64,000 bases of DNA from Planctomycetota bacterium (GTDB taxonomy: Bacteria; Planctomycetota; B15-G4), in contig BQJR01000002.1 in assembly GCA_021604805.1 (NCBI GenBank), forward strand, positions 1,076,665 through 1,140,664, in the 5' to 3' direction. Positions 7,133-18,428 of this stretch are shown here, piece after piece. Below the pieces are notes generated by a model, which was given only the letters and a program-made list of their open reading frames with translations, ran no database searches and was not told the DNA's origin. The position numbers and the translations under genes are program-made. How positions within the stretch are numbered: position 1 is the first letter of the stretch; every line of letters begins with the position of its first letter.

Positions 7133-8226
7133 GGCAACTCCTCTTCGGCTTGGAAGGCGGCGAGCGGCAAGGCCACGCGCGCGGTGGTCCCGGTGCGCCC
7201 GTCGCTCTCCAGGCTGAGCTGACCGCCGAGCTTCTGCACCGTGGCCTGCGCGGTGAACAGACCGATGCCGGTGCCGGTGGTCTTGGTGGTGAAGTGCAGC
7301 TTGAACAGCTTCGCGCGGATCTCGTCGCTGATGCCGCAACCTGTGTCGTGGATCTCGAACACGGCGTGGGTGTCGGTGGTGGAGAGTTGCAGCGAGAGTG
7401 TGCCGCCGTCGGGCATGGCTTCCATGGCGTTCACGATCAGGTTGAGCAGCGCTTGCTTGAGGTGGTCGCGTACGGCGAGCAGGGGCACTTGTGTGCGCGG
7501 CGTCTGCACCTCGAGTTTGACCTTGGCTTCGCGGGTTTGTGGGCGCATCAGCGTAGCGAGTTCACGCACGAGTCGGCGCACGTCGAAGCGGCGCGACGTT
7601 TCTTTCGACGACGGCGACTGCGTGAGCAGCATCTGCACCATGCGACCCAGGCGACGCAGCTCGCGCTCGATCACTTGGAGGCGTTCGAGCGGCGCGTCGT
7701 CGTCGAGCTCGGTGCTGAGCTCCCGGCGCAACAGGTCGGCGTTGAGCGTCATGGCCTGCAGCGGCGCTTTGAGGTCGTGCGTGGCCTGTCGCAACGTGAC
7801 GGCGAGGCGGCGCATCTGGCTCGCCAAGCGCAGGTCGACTTGCAGCGCGTCGAGGCCGCTCTGGTCTTTGAGCACCGCGAGGTAACCCACGCAGTCTTCT
7901 TCATCCACGGGGAACAGTTGGATGAAGAGTGAGCGTCCCCCGAGAGCCTCCGGCAAGCTGATCGACACTGCGGCCTCGCCATCGCGCATCAGTGCTTCGC
8001 GATCGATGGAGGCGTCGATCTGCTTCTGGAGCCAGCTCCACCACGTGGCGAAGTCGAGGCCGCGGTGCAGCTCTTCGGTGTTCGGGCTCACGAAGTCCAC
8101 GGTGCCTTCTTCGCTCACCAGCACCACGCCGCCTTCGATTGCGCGTGAGAGTGCGGGCACGCCCCAGCGCGGCGCGGAGGCCTCGCTGGCATGCCCGGGA
8201 TCGGAGACGTCCTGGGGTTCGATCAT
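7117..8226 (-). CDS. PAS-type sensor histidine kinase
   Basis: 369 residues with no membrane helix, so probably cytoplasmic. An N-terminal PAS-like domain (about 25-125; VVLVSEEGTVDFVSPN) is followed by an H-box with His150 (ATHDLKAPLQAM), N-box NLIVNAMEAM, G1 box DTGCGI and G2 box TGTGIGLF. It matches NtrB/AtoS-like kinases that pair with sigma54 regulators. The gene overlaps the regulator gene by 16 bases, so the two are translationally linked. The signal sensed is unknown; the neighbouring channels and redox proteins suggest osmotic or oxidative stress. The ATG at 8226 is the first good start after a 90-base gap from the upstream gene. Confidence 0.92.
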   Translation of the reverse strand: MIEPQDVSDPGHASEASAPRWGVPALSRAIEGGVVLVSEEGTVDFVSPNTEELHRGLDFATWWSWLQKQIDASIDREALMRDGEAAVSISLPEALGGRSLFIQLFPVDEEDCVGYLAVLKDQSGLDALQVDLRLASQMRRLAVTLRQATHDLKAPLQAMTLNADLLRRELSTELDDDAPLERLQVIERELRRLGRMVQMLLTQSPSSKETSRRFDVRRLVRELATLMRPQTREAKVKLEVQTPRTQVPLLAVRDHLKQALLNLIVNAMEAMPDGGTLSLQLSTTDTHAVFEIHDTGCGISDEIRAKLFKLHFTTKTTGTGIGLFTAQATVQKLGGQLSLESDGRTGTTARVALPLAAFQAEEELPCSTS

Positions 8227-8316
8227 CCGGAACGCACCTCGTTGAGAGTCGTCGAGCCAGCCGGCCGTGATTCTAGGTCGACGGCCCGGCTGCTGGCGAT
8301 GACGTGCTCCACGGCC

Positions 8317-8709
8317 TCAACGTGCATCCAAGGACTCCTCGACTCCGATGAAGCTCCAAGCCAAGAACTCGGTGAGCTCCGCGACGACGGCGGGCCACTC
8401 GGAACCGCGCCGTACGAGGCTCCCAGCGCTACGTAGCTGCGCGTGGAACTCCAGCAGGAAGGATTCGCTGAGCGGGTCGAGCACCGCTGGGAGTGGAGCC
8501 ATGCGCTGCTGATCTCGCAGCGCGAAAATCATTCGTCGCGACAGCTGGACGAGGCGTTCCAGACGGCGACGGTCGAGTGTCCAGCGTTCGAGGTCGGCGG
8601 CGTCTGGCCGCGTCGCCACGGCGTGGAGCAGCTGGTCGATGGCTTCGTGCACGTCGCCGAGGCGGCGTGCACGGCGCGTGGCGTGGTCGTGGGTGGAGTG
8701 TCTCGGCAT
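8317..8709 (-). CDS. Uncharacterised 130-residue protein between MscS and kinase genes
   Basis: An all-helical, hydrophilic protein with many Arg/Leu heptad-like stretches (for example RRLERLVQLSRRMIFALRDQQ) and no signal peptide or membrane helix. I do not recognise the family. It begins 10 bases after the MscS-like gene and precedes the kinase by 90 bases, all on the minus strand, so it is part of the five-gene operon and could be a partner of the two-component pair. This role is a guess from position only. Confidence 0.6.
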   Translation of the reverse strand: MPRHSTHDHATRRARRLGDVHEAIDQLLHAVATRPDAADLERWTLDRRRLERLVQLSRRMIFALRDQQRMAPLPAVLDPLSESFLLEFHAQLRSAGSLVRRGSEWPAVVAELTEFLAWSFIGVEESLDAR

Positions 8710-8719
8710 GGTGTCGCGT

Positions 8720-10111
8720 TCAGTGGCGTGCGGCTTCGAGGTCGGGTTCGAGCAGGTCCTCTTCCTGCGAGGTGGCCTTCTCGGCTTCGATCTGTTCCTC
8801 GATCTCGGTGTCGGGCGAGGTGTCGTCGAGTTGGGCTTCGGAGAGCGCCTCGGCGATGCGCTTGCGCGACGAGCTGTCCACGTGACTCGGGCCTTCGTCG
8901 CGCGTGGCTTCCCCGCGCACGACTCGATGCAGGTTGATGTCGTAGGTCGGCGAGGGCATCTCGATCTCGTGCTCGTCGAGCACTGTCTTCACCAAGCGGA
9001 TGGCCTGGCTCTTCACCTTGCCGAAGTCGCGCTCGCGTTGGTCGATCCAGCCATAGAAGCGGATCGCCACGTTGCTGTCGCCGAGCGCTTCCACGAGCGC
9101 CAGCGGCATCGGGTCGTCGAGGATGCCGGGGAGTTGGGCCATGGTGTCGAGGCCGAGTTGCTGTGCTTCCTCGAGGTCTTCGTCCACACCCACGCCGACC
9201 ACGAACTCGAAGCGGCGTTTCGGGTTGCGCGTGCGGTTGATGATCTTCGACTTGAACACCTGCGCGTTGGGCAGGCGCACGTGGTCGCCATCGAAGGTCA
9301 TCAGCATGGTCTCGGCGGTCGTCAAGCGCACGACCACGCCCACGGTGCCGTCGATCTCCACGGTGTCCTTGGCGATGAAGGGCGCGCGAATGCTGAGCAG
9401 GATGCTCGCGAGGTAGTTCTCGACGATGTCACGGAAGGCGAAGCTGAGCGCCAGACCGACGACGCCCGCGGCGCCGAGCACGGCGCCCACCACGGCGGTG
9501 GCGCCGAGGATGTCGAGCGCCACGAAAGCGCCCACGAGGATCACGACGCTCTTGATCACTTGGCGCAGCACGCCTTGCAGGAGCTTGCGTTCCGCGAGCC
9601 TGCCCACGAGCAGGTCCCCGCGTGTGAGCAAGTGCGCGACGACCACGAAGGTGAGCATCACGGCCAGCGCGATGAGCAGCAGCGGCACACCGGCGAGCAA
9701 CTCGCGCACGCTTTCGCCGAGCGCTTCCACCGTGGGCAGCACGCGCTTGCTCACGCTCGTGCTCTGCGCGATGTCGTTGTCCACGTAGACCACGCCGTCG
9801 AGCTTGGCGGCGAGTTCTTCGGCGCGCGCGCGGTGCGCTCCCGAGCTCGTCTCTCCGCTGAGCTTCACCACGCCTGCGTGTGCGCTCACGGTCACGTCGC
9901 GGAGCTCCTCGACTTGTTCGAAGATGCTCTGGAGTTGCGCGGCGATGGCGCTGTCGCGTTCGTCGAGCGACTCCATGGTCGCGGCCAGCTCCACCGACGC
10001 AGCCGTCGGCTCCGGTCGTGTCGAGTTCTGCTGCGCGACGAGCGCATCGCCCAGCAAGACCAGCGCGATCAGGATCACGGGCCAGCTGGGGCTGAGTTCG
10101 TCACGCAGCAT
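8720..10111 (-). CDS. BON-domain MscS-family mechanosensitive channel
   Basis: 463 residues. An N-terminal hydrophobic segment is followed by a BON-like domain (about 45-120, DVTVSAHAGVVKLSGETSS), then membrane helices (LLAGVPLLLIALAVMLTFVVV and two more). The MscS core follows, with a Gly/Ala-rich pore helix (VGAVLGAAGVVGLALSFAFRD) and the beta domain DTVEIDGTVGVVVRLT and VRLPNAQVF. The C-terminus is strongly acidic. Such channels release solutes on hypo-osmotic shock. The BON domain, usually a periplasmic phospholipid-binding module, fused ahead of the channel may sense envelope state. It starts 8 bases after the DUF3185 gene. Confidence 0.9.
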   Translation of the reverse strand: MLRDELSPSWPVILIALVLLGDALVAQQNSTRPEPTAASVELAATMESLDERDSAIAAQLQSIFEQVEELRDVTVSAHAGVVKLSGETSSGAHRARAEELAAKLDGVVYVDNDIAQSTSVSKRVLPTVEALGESVRELLAGVPLLLIALAVMLTFVVVAHLLTRGDLLVGRLAERKLLQGVLRQVIKSVVILVGAFVALDILGATAVVGAVLGAAGVVGLALSFAFRDIVENYLASILLSIRAPFIAKDTVEIDGTVGVVVRLTTAETMLMTFDGDHVRLPNAQVFKSKIINRTRNPKRRFEFVVGVGVDEDLEEAQQLGLDTMAQLPGILDDPMPLALVEALGDSNVAIRFYGWIDQRERDFGKVKSQAIRLVKTVLDEHEIEMPSPTYDINLHRVVRGEATRDEGPSHVDSSSRKRIAEALSEAQLDDTSPDTEIEEQIEAEKATSQEEDLLEPDLEAARH

Positions 10112-10119
10112 GCGCGGCT

Positions 10120-10323
10120 TCAAGAGGCTTGGGCGCGCAGCACGCCGGTGAGGCCGAGGATCCCGGCGAACAGTCCGCCGAGCAGCAACCAAACGGCCTT
10201 GGCGCTGGGCGAGCCGGTGAACAGTTCCGAGAAGCCGGAGCTGATCGAGTCGGCGGCGCTCACGCCCCAGATGATCAGCACGAGTCCGACAACGAGCAGG
10301 GCGACGGATTTTCCAGAGGTCAT
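10120..10323 (-). CDS. DUF3185 small membrane protein
   Basis: 67 residues with two membrane helices (SVALLVVGLVLIIWGVSAA and WLLLGGLFAGILGLTGVL) flanking a short SISSGFSELFTGSPSAKA loop, the usual DUF3185 pattern. Function unknown. It is the first gene of the minus-strand operon DUF3185, BON-MscS, unknown, kinase, regulator. The start was set at the ATG at 10323; a sigma54-like element lies about 70 bases upstream. Confidence 0.85.
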   Translation of the reverse strand: MTSGKSVALLVVGLVLIIWGVSAADSISSGFSELFTGSPSAKAVWLLLGGLFAGILGLTGVLRAQAS

Positions 10324-10391
10324 GACGAGGTCTCCAATCGGGGGTTGATGGGTGATGGGGCTCGCAGGGAAGCGAGCTCGCGAAGGGGCAG

Positions 10392-10407
10392 TGCAAACGC
10401 CGCGCCG
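10392..10407 (-). promoter_or_regulatory. Probable sigma54 promoter of the DUF3185-MscS-kinase-regulator operon
   Basis: The minus strand reads CGGCGCGGCGTTTGCA. It has the GG/GC spacing and a perfect TTTGCA -12 element, but two mismatches in the -24 element (CGGCGCG for TGGCACG). It lies 70 bases upstream of the ATG at 10323. If real, the regulator gene would be under sigma54 control, giving autoregulation. Confidence 0.5.
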
Positions 10408-10599
10408 AACCGTCGAGCGCCCTCGTGCAGCGTTGACAGGTGCCGCGCGGCCCCCGCGGGCGAGCGCTTTGCACAAATGCGCACTTCGCGGGCTCGCTTG
10501 GCTTGCTGCACCGCACGCGCGCGCGCCGCCCGCTGAGTCTGATGCGCGCCTTGCCCCTCCGCGCTTGCCCCCCGGCGCTTGCCCCCCCCCCCGCGGGGG

Positions 10600-10616
10600 T
10601 TGGCACATGACTTGCA
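10600..10616 (+). promoter_or_regulatory. Sigma54 (-24/-12) promoter of the hemerythrin-MscS operon
   Basis: The sequence TTGGCACATGACTTGCA matches the consensus in both elements with correct spacing. The -12 GC is 45 bases before the ATG at 10660. A C11 homopolymer directly precedes it. Confidence 0.85.
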
Positions 10617-10659
10617 ACTCGAGCTCTCGAACCAGCCCGTCTTCCCGTGGAGCGATCCC

Positions 10660-11118
10660 ATGCCCGAAACCATCTTCGAAGCCCTGCGCAACGATCACCA
10701 AACCCAGCGTCGCTTGATCGAGCTCGTGTCCAAGACGCACGGCGACTCCGCCGGCCGGCGCGAACTCTTCGAGCGCCTGAAGGACGAAGCACTCGCGCAC
10801 GCCAAGGTCGAAGAACGCGTGCTCTACTCGCGCTTGCTCGCCGACGAACTCAGTCGCGACAAGGCCGGTCACTCGGTGAAGGAGCACCACAGCGCCGAGG
10901 CGATCTTCGAGGAACTCGCCGAGCGCGAGATGTCCGACGCGGGCTGGTTGCTGCGCTTCAAGACCCTCGCCGACGAGCTCCTGCATCACATGGAAGAGGA
11001 GGAGCAGGAGGTGTTCCAGCTGGCCGGCAAGGTCGTCGAGGAGCAACAGCAGCACGAACTCGCGCAGCAGTTCCACTCCGAGAAGCCGGCGCAACGTGAC
11101 ACCGAGAAGGCCAGCTGA
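10660..11118 (+). CDS. Hemerythrin/HHE domain protein
   Basis: 152 residues forming a helical bundle with the HHE metal-ligand pattern: His in RNDHQ near residue 14, AHAKVEERVLY, KEHHSAEAIFEEL and LLHHMEEEEQEVF. Such proteins bind a di-iron centre and react with oxygen, nitric oxide or reactive species, or serve in iron-stress defence. The ATG at 10660 follows a GTGGAG ribosome-binding site, and a consensus sigma54 promoter is 45 bases upstream. The next gene, an MscS-family channel, starts 2 bases after the stop, so both are probably co-transcribed. This links redox and osmotic responses under one promoter. Confidence 0.88.
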   Translation: MPETIFEALRNDHQTQRRLIELVSKTHGDSAGRRELFERLKDEALAHAKVEERVLYSRLLADELSRDKAGHSVKEHHSAEAIFEELAEREMSDAGWLLRFKTLADELLHHMEEEEQEVFQLAGKVVEEQQQHELAQQFHSEKPAQRDTEKAS

Positions 11119-11120
11119 AG

Positions 11121-12809
11121 GTGACGGACGCCACCCACTGTGCCGCGGCCGCGCGCTCGCGACGTCACCGCCGGGCGCGCCGCGCCGCGTTCGGCCGCTG
11201 GGTGTTCGCTGGCGCGCTCTTGCTGTTGACCTGCCGGGAAGCGAGCGCGCAGGCGAAGAGCTTGAGTCAGTTGCTCGACAAGGGTTCGCCGGCAAGCCAG
11301 GTGGACCCCGAGCGCGTGCTCGGCACGTCGGTGGCTTCCTTGCGCGACGCGCTCGAGCGCGAGCTCGGCCTGACGGAAGGCGCGCCGGAGTCGGCCGAAG
11401 ATGTCGCGCCGACGCCCGAGGCGCTCGCGTCCCTCCACGGTGGCGAAGCGCTCGCGTCGCTCAGCGCGGAGACGCGCGGGGAGCTCGTGGAGCGCTTCGT
11501 GCGCCGCTTCGAGCGGGCCGCGCGTCAACGCGTCTCCGAGTTGAGTGGCGACGGATTGCTCTACGCCTCCGAAGTCAGCGAGGCCCTCTCCGACGAACGC
11601 GAGCTGCAACGCGAAGCCTTCGCCGAAGTGCTCGCGGCACTGCGCGCCGATCGCGAACCGCCGCCGCGTCGCGAAGGCTTCAGCGCCGCCACCGACTACG
11701 CCTGGGCCATGACCCGCTACGTGTTCACCGAGCGCAACGGCTGGTTGGGTTGGACACTGCTCGTGGGCTCACTGCTCGCAGGCTTCGCCGCCGCGCTCGG
11801 CGTGCTCAAGATCTCGCAGTGGAGTCTCGGCGAGCAAGGCGGCAGCAGCTTGCGTCGGTCGCTGCGCAGCACGGTGCGCAAACTGCCCGGCCCGCTCTAC
11901 GTGCTCTTCGCGGCGGGCGGGCTCATGCTCGGTCTGCACGCGGTGTGGTTGCCGAGCTTCGTGGACGCGCCGTTGAACATCGCGCTGCAAGCGCTGCTGT
12001 TCCTCGCGGTGTTCTGGGTGGGGTGGCGTTTCACCGGCGCGATCACAGAACGCGTGGGCGACTGGGCCACGCCCGACGGCGAATCACCCGGCGAGCAAGT
12101 GCTCGAGATCGCGCGCAAGCTGCTGCGTCTCGGGTTGATCCTGCTGTTCCTGTTCGTGGGCGTGGAGCTGATCTTCGGCACCGACCTCACGGCGCTCGTG
12201 GCGGGGCTCGGCATCGTGGGGCTGGCCGTCACGCTCGCGGCGCAAGACACGCTCAAGGACCTCTTCGCCGCCGTCACGCTGCACGTGAACCGACCCTTCG
12301 TGCGCGGCGATAAGGTGCGTCTCGCGGGACACTTCGGTTGGATCGAGGACATCGGCTTCCGCATGACCCGGCTGCGCACGCTCGACGGTCACCTGGTCAC
12401 GATCCCGAACGCCAAGCTCGTGGCCGACGTGGTCGAGAACGTGGACGCGCGCCCGCACATCCGCCGGCGCTTCCACATCGACCTGCCCTTCGACACACCC
12501 GTGGATCAGATCTCGCGCGCCGTGGAGGTCGTTCGCGACGTCATCCGCGAGGCCGGCGACCTCGACGAAGAGCGCGAAGTCGAAGTGCACTTCGACGAGA
12601 TCGGCGAGCACAGCCTCAAGCTGCTCGTGCAGTACTACTTCGGCGAAGGCGACTACTGGAAGGCCAAGGCCAAAGACACCGAGATCGACCTCGCGCTCGT
12701 GCAACGCTTCCGCGAAGAAGGCCTCGACTTCGCCTTCCCGACGCAAACGCTGCACGTGTTGCGCGACGAGCCCGCCGAGGAGTCCGATGGCAGCGACGAG
12801 GACAGTTGA
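11121..12809 (+). CDS. MscS-family mechanosensitive channel with periplasmic N-terminal domain
   Basis: 562 residues from a GTG two bases after the hemerythrin stop. A signal peptide (WVFAGALLLLTCREASAQA) leads into a helical periplasmic region of about 170 residues. Several membrane helices follow, including the pore helix LVAGLGIVGLAVTLAAQD, then the MscS beta domain (FVRGDKVRLAGHFGWIEDIG, TIPNAKLV) and a mixed alpha/beta C-terminus. It is the second of three MscS proteins within 9 kb and shares the sigma54 promoter of the hemerythrin gene by position. Expected role: emergency release of solutes when turgor rises. Confidence 0.9.
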   Translation: MTDATHCAAAARSRRHRRARRAAFGRWVFAGALLLLTCREASAQAKSLSQLLDKGSPASQVDPERVLGTSVASLRDALERELGLTEGAPESAEDVAPTPEALASLHGGEALASLSAETRGELVERFVRRFERAARQRVSELSGDGLLYASEVSEALSDERELQREAFAEVLAALRADREPPPRREGFSAATDYAWAMTRYVFTERNGWLGWTLLVGSLLAGFAAALGVLKISQWSLGEQGGSSLRRSLRSTVRKLPGPLYVLFAAGGLMLGLHAVWLPSFVDAPLNIALQALLFLAVFWVGWRFTGAITERVGDWATPDGESPGEQVLEIARKLLRLGLILLFLFVGVELIFGTDLTALVAGLGIVGLAVTLAAQDTLKDLFAAVTLHVNRPFVRGDKVRLAGHFGWIEDIGFRMTRLRTLDGHLVTIPNAKLVADVVENVDARPHIRRRFHIDLPFDTPVDQISRAVEVVRDVIREAGDLDEEREVEVHFDEIGEHSLKLLVQYYFGEGDYWKAKAKDTEIDLALVQRFREEGLDFAFPTQTLHVLRDEPAEESDGSDEDS

Positions 12810-12885
12810 ACCCCGCTTGCTTCGCGGCCGCAGCGTCAGGTCACGCCGGCGCGCGGCTCATGCGCGCCAGCGTGCCGCGCGCGGA

Positions 12886-13707
12886 TCAGTTCGGCGTGGC
12901 GGCCGCTGCTTCGCGACGCTCTTCGCCGAACAGGTGACCCCAGTTCACGGTGGCGCCGATCTGGAAGCGCGTGTCGGGTCCGTCGTTGTTGAACGGGCGC
13001 ACCACGCTGAAGTCCCAGATGAGCGCCTGGTCCTGGGCCCAAGCGAGGCCCACCGTGGCGTACTTCGGGTGGTCGTCGATGGAGCGCGTGCGGATGTAGG
13101 CCAGCTCGGCGAAGGCCGACACCTGGTCGTCGATGGGCGTGTCGACGGCCAGCGCGAAGGCGTCTTGCCCGGTGCGGTCGCCACCCTTCAAGTCGATGCG
13201 ACCGTGCTGGTAGAAGGCCGTCCAGCCCCAGTTCTCTTCGCGGCCGCTCAGGATCGCCGCGCCGTAGAAGTCTTCCTCGCCGTTGCTGAGGCCGTCGGTG
13301 GTGCTGCCGGTGGGCAGTTCCACGGAGGCTTGGTAGGCGAAGGACAGGCTGCCGTCGTCGTTCTCCCAGATGCGGTGGCGCGCGCCGATGGTGGTCTCGC
13401 CGAGGCCGCTCTCACGCCGGCCGGCGCGCTGGCCTTCCACGTAGGGCAGGCCCGCCACGAAGACTTCCGCCTTCTCGCTGAGACCGTATTTGAACGTGAC
13501 GCTCGCGGTGCGATCCGAGTCGGAGCGGTCCCCCTTGGTGTCGTCGGCGTAGCCAGCTTCCATCTCGACCGTGCCTTCGGCCGTGGTGTTCGTGTTCGAC
13601 GAGAAGGTGGGCCGCTGCGGCGTGGCGGGCTGAGCGCCAACGACGACACAGGACGGCAGGGCGATGGCCAGCAGGGCGCCGGCGACGACAACACGAGACG
13701 TGCGCAT
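12886..13707 (-). CDS. Exported beta-barrel protein (phenol-degradation MetA-like outer-membrane family)
   Basis: 273 residues from the ATG at 13707, which has a GGAG site. The signal sequence (MRTSRVVVAGALLAIALPSC) ends in a possible lipobox LPSC, or alternatively is cut after VGA. The mature part is a series of amphipathic strands with alternating aromatic and polar residues (for example VTFKYGLSEKAEVFVAGLPYVEG) ending in a typical barrel strand (FQIGATVNWGHLF). This resembles the outer-membrane transporter-like family PF13557. The substrate is unknown. It is divergent from the large MscK-like gene, separated by about 220 bases. Confidence 0.7.
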   Translation of the reverse strand: MRTSRVVVAGALLAIALPSCVVVGAQPATPQRPTFSSNTNTTAEGTVEMEAGYADDTKGDRSDSDRTASVTFKYGLSEKAEVFVAGLPYVEGQRAGRRESGLGETTIGARHRIWENDDGSLSFAYQASVELPTGSTTDGLSNGEEDFYGAAILSGREENWGWTAFYQHGRIDLKGGDRTGQDAFALAVDTPIDDQVSAFAELAYIRTRSIDDHPKYATVGLAWAQDQALIWDFSVVRPFNNDGPDTRFQIGATVNWGHLFGEERREAAAATPN

Positions 13708-13928
13708 AGGTGTTTCTCCGAAGTGCAAAGCAGACCGTTCTGAGCGCCCCGCGTCAACTGCTCGGCAGTGTCCTCCCGCCGGCGCTCTTGCTCACTCACG
13801 GCAAGCGCGCGATGGGTGTGCAGCGCTGTCCTCTGCAGCCGCAGAGTCACGTTGCTCCGAGCCCGGTTGACGTAGACTGCGCGCGCGGTCGTGAGTTCCT
13901 GCGGCCGCCCACTCGGAGCGAGAGCCTC

Positions 13929-17375
<3,447 letters not shown>

Positions 17376-17393
17376 GCGCGGCGGCACGCAGCC

Positions 17394-18296
17394 TCAGTCG
17401 AGCAGCGGCTCGCACTCGCGTTCCACGAGGGCGCGGAAGAGTTCGCTGAGACGCGTGGTGAGTGGGCCGATGGCGCCGGCGCCGAGGCGCTCACCGTCGA
17501 GTTCGAGCACGGGGGCGAGCTCGCCCATGGTGCCGGTGCAGAAGACCTCGTCGGCGTTCAGGAACTCGTCGCGCGTGAAGTCGCCGACTGCGTGCGGGAT
17601 GTCGTGCGCGACGCACAGGTCGAGCACGGCTTGGCGCGTGATGCCTTCGGGGCAGGCGCGCGTGCTCGGCGTGCAGAGCGTGCCGGCCTTCACGAAGAAC
17701 AGGTGCGTGGCGTTCGTCTCGGCCACGAAGTCGCGCGTGTCGAGCATCAGGGCGTCGTCGGCCCCGGCGGCATTCGCTTCGAGCTTCGCCAGGATCGACG
17801 TGAGTTGGTTCGCCGAATGGATGTTCTGGTTCAGCACCTCGGGGCCCGGGCGGCGGTGCAGCGCCGTGATCAGCCGCAGGCCTTGCTTGTCGTAGACCGG
17901 TGGCTTGTGTTCGGCGAGCACCAGCACGCTGCAGCCTCGCGTGTTGAGTCGCGGGTCGAGACCGCTCGTGAGTTTCACTCCGCGCGTGAGCATCAGGCGG
18001 ATGTGCACGCCGTCGTGCATGTCGTTCGCGCGCAAGGTGGCGCGCAGTTGTGCGCGGAGTTCGTCGTCGCTGGGGATCGCGGCGTACTGCAACGCTTCGG
18101 CTGAGCGACGCAGCCGCGCGAGATGCGCCGTCAACCGGAACACGCCGCCGCGATACAGGCGCAGGCCTTCCCACACGGCGTCCCCGTTCTGCACGCACGA
18201 GTCGAAGGGGCTCACGCCGGCTTGATCGCGATGCACGAGCTGTCCGTTCACGTTCACGAGCAGGTCGGCATTGCGCGGGTCGTAGCGCTGCAGCAT
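17394..18296 (-). CDS. Class IV (fold type IV) aminotransferase-like protein with altered PLP-lysine site
   Basis: 300 residues, similar along its length to branched-chain or D-amino-acid aminotransferases: LYRGGVFRLTAHLARLRRSA, the conserved FVAETNATHLFFV and the PLP-phosphate loop FCTGTMGELAPV are present. In relatives the cofactor lysine lies a few residues before NxLxxxLAK (for example IKSLN). Here the stretch reads NQNIHSANQLTSILAK, with Asn158 and His160 and no Lys. Either the register differs in this subfamily or the enzyme is not a standard transaminase. It is the last gene after an AraC regulator and a sulfotransferase-like gene, across a 9-bp tandem repeat. Confidence 0.75.
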   Translation of the reverse strand: MLQRYDPRNADLLVNVNGQLVHRDQAGVSPFDSCVQNGDAVWEGLRLYRGGVFRLTAHLARLRRSAEALQYAAIPSDDELRAQLRATLRANDMHDGVHIRLMLTRGVKLTSGLDPRLNTRGCSVLVLAEHKPPVYDKQGLRLITALHRRPGPEVLNQNIHSANQLTSILAKLEANAAGADDALMLDTRDFVAETNATHLFFVKAGTLCTPSTRACPEGITRQAVLDLCVAHDIPHAVGDFTRDEFLNADEVFCTGTMGELAPVLELDGERLGAGAIGPLTTRLSELFRALVERECEPLLD

Positions 18297-18325
18297 GGGG
18301 GCGATCCAAGGAGTGTGGGGTGAGT

Positions 18326-18388
18326 GACGCGGATGATGCGGGTGACGCGGGTGACGCGGGTGATGCGGGTGATGCGGGTGACGCGGGT
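18326..18388. repeat. Seven-copy 9-bp tandem repeat (GAYGCGGGT)
   Basis: 63 bases made of seven 9-bp units (GACGCGGAT, then six of GATGCGGGT or GACGCGGGT). It lies in the 132-base gap between the sulfotransferase-like and aminotransferase genes, 30 bases from the latter's start. Copy number should vary by slippage, which would change the spacing within the operon. Confidence 0.9.
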
Positions 18389-18428
18389 GATAAAGGATGC
18401 GCGGCGGCGGCGGGGCCGTGGTGGGCGC

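Larger units (their letters stand above)
10324..10659. other. Divergent promoter region with two sigma54 elements and a C11 tract
   Basis: No gene is visible in these 336 bases. One sigma54-like promoter faces left (10392-10407) and a better one faces right (10600-10616). Between them are GC-rich repeats, including three copies of GCGC(C)TTGCCCC at about 10546-10592 and a run of 11 cytosines (10582-10592) just before the rightward promoter. A shared activator site between the promoters is plausible. Confidence 0.55.

Noticed and set aside
13867..13895. TTGACG upstream of the MscK-like gene as a sigma70 -35
   Set aside because: No -10 like element at 16-18 bases; only GC-rich sequence follows.
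18326..18388. The 9-bp repeats as a CRISPR array
   Set aside because: The units are contiguous, with no spacers.
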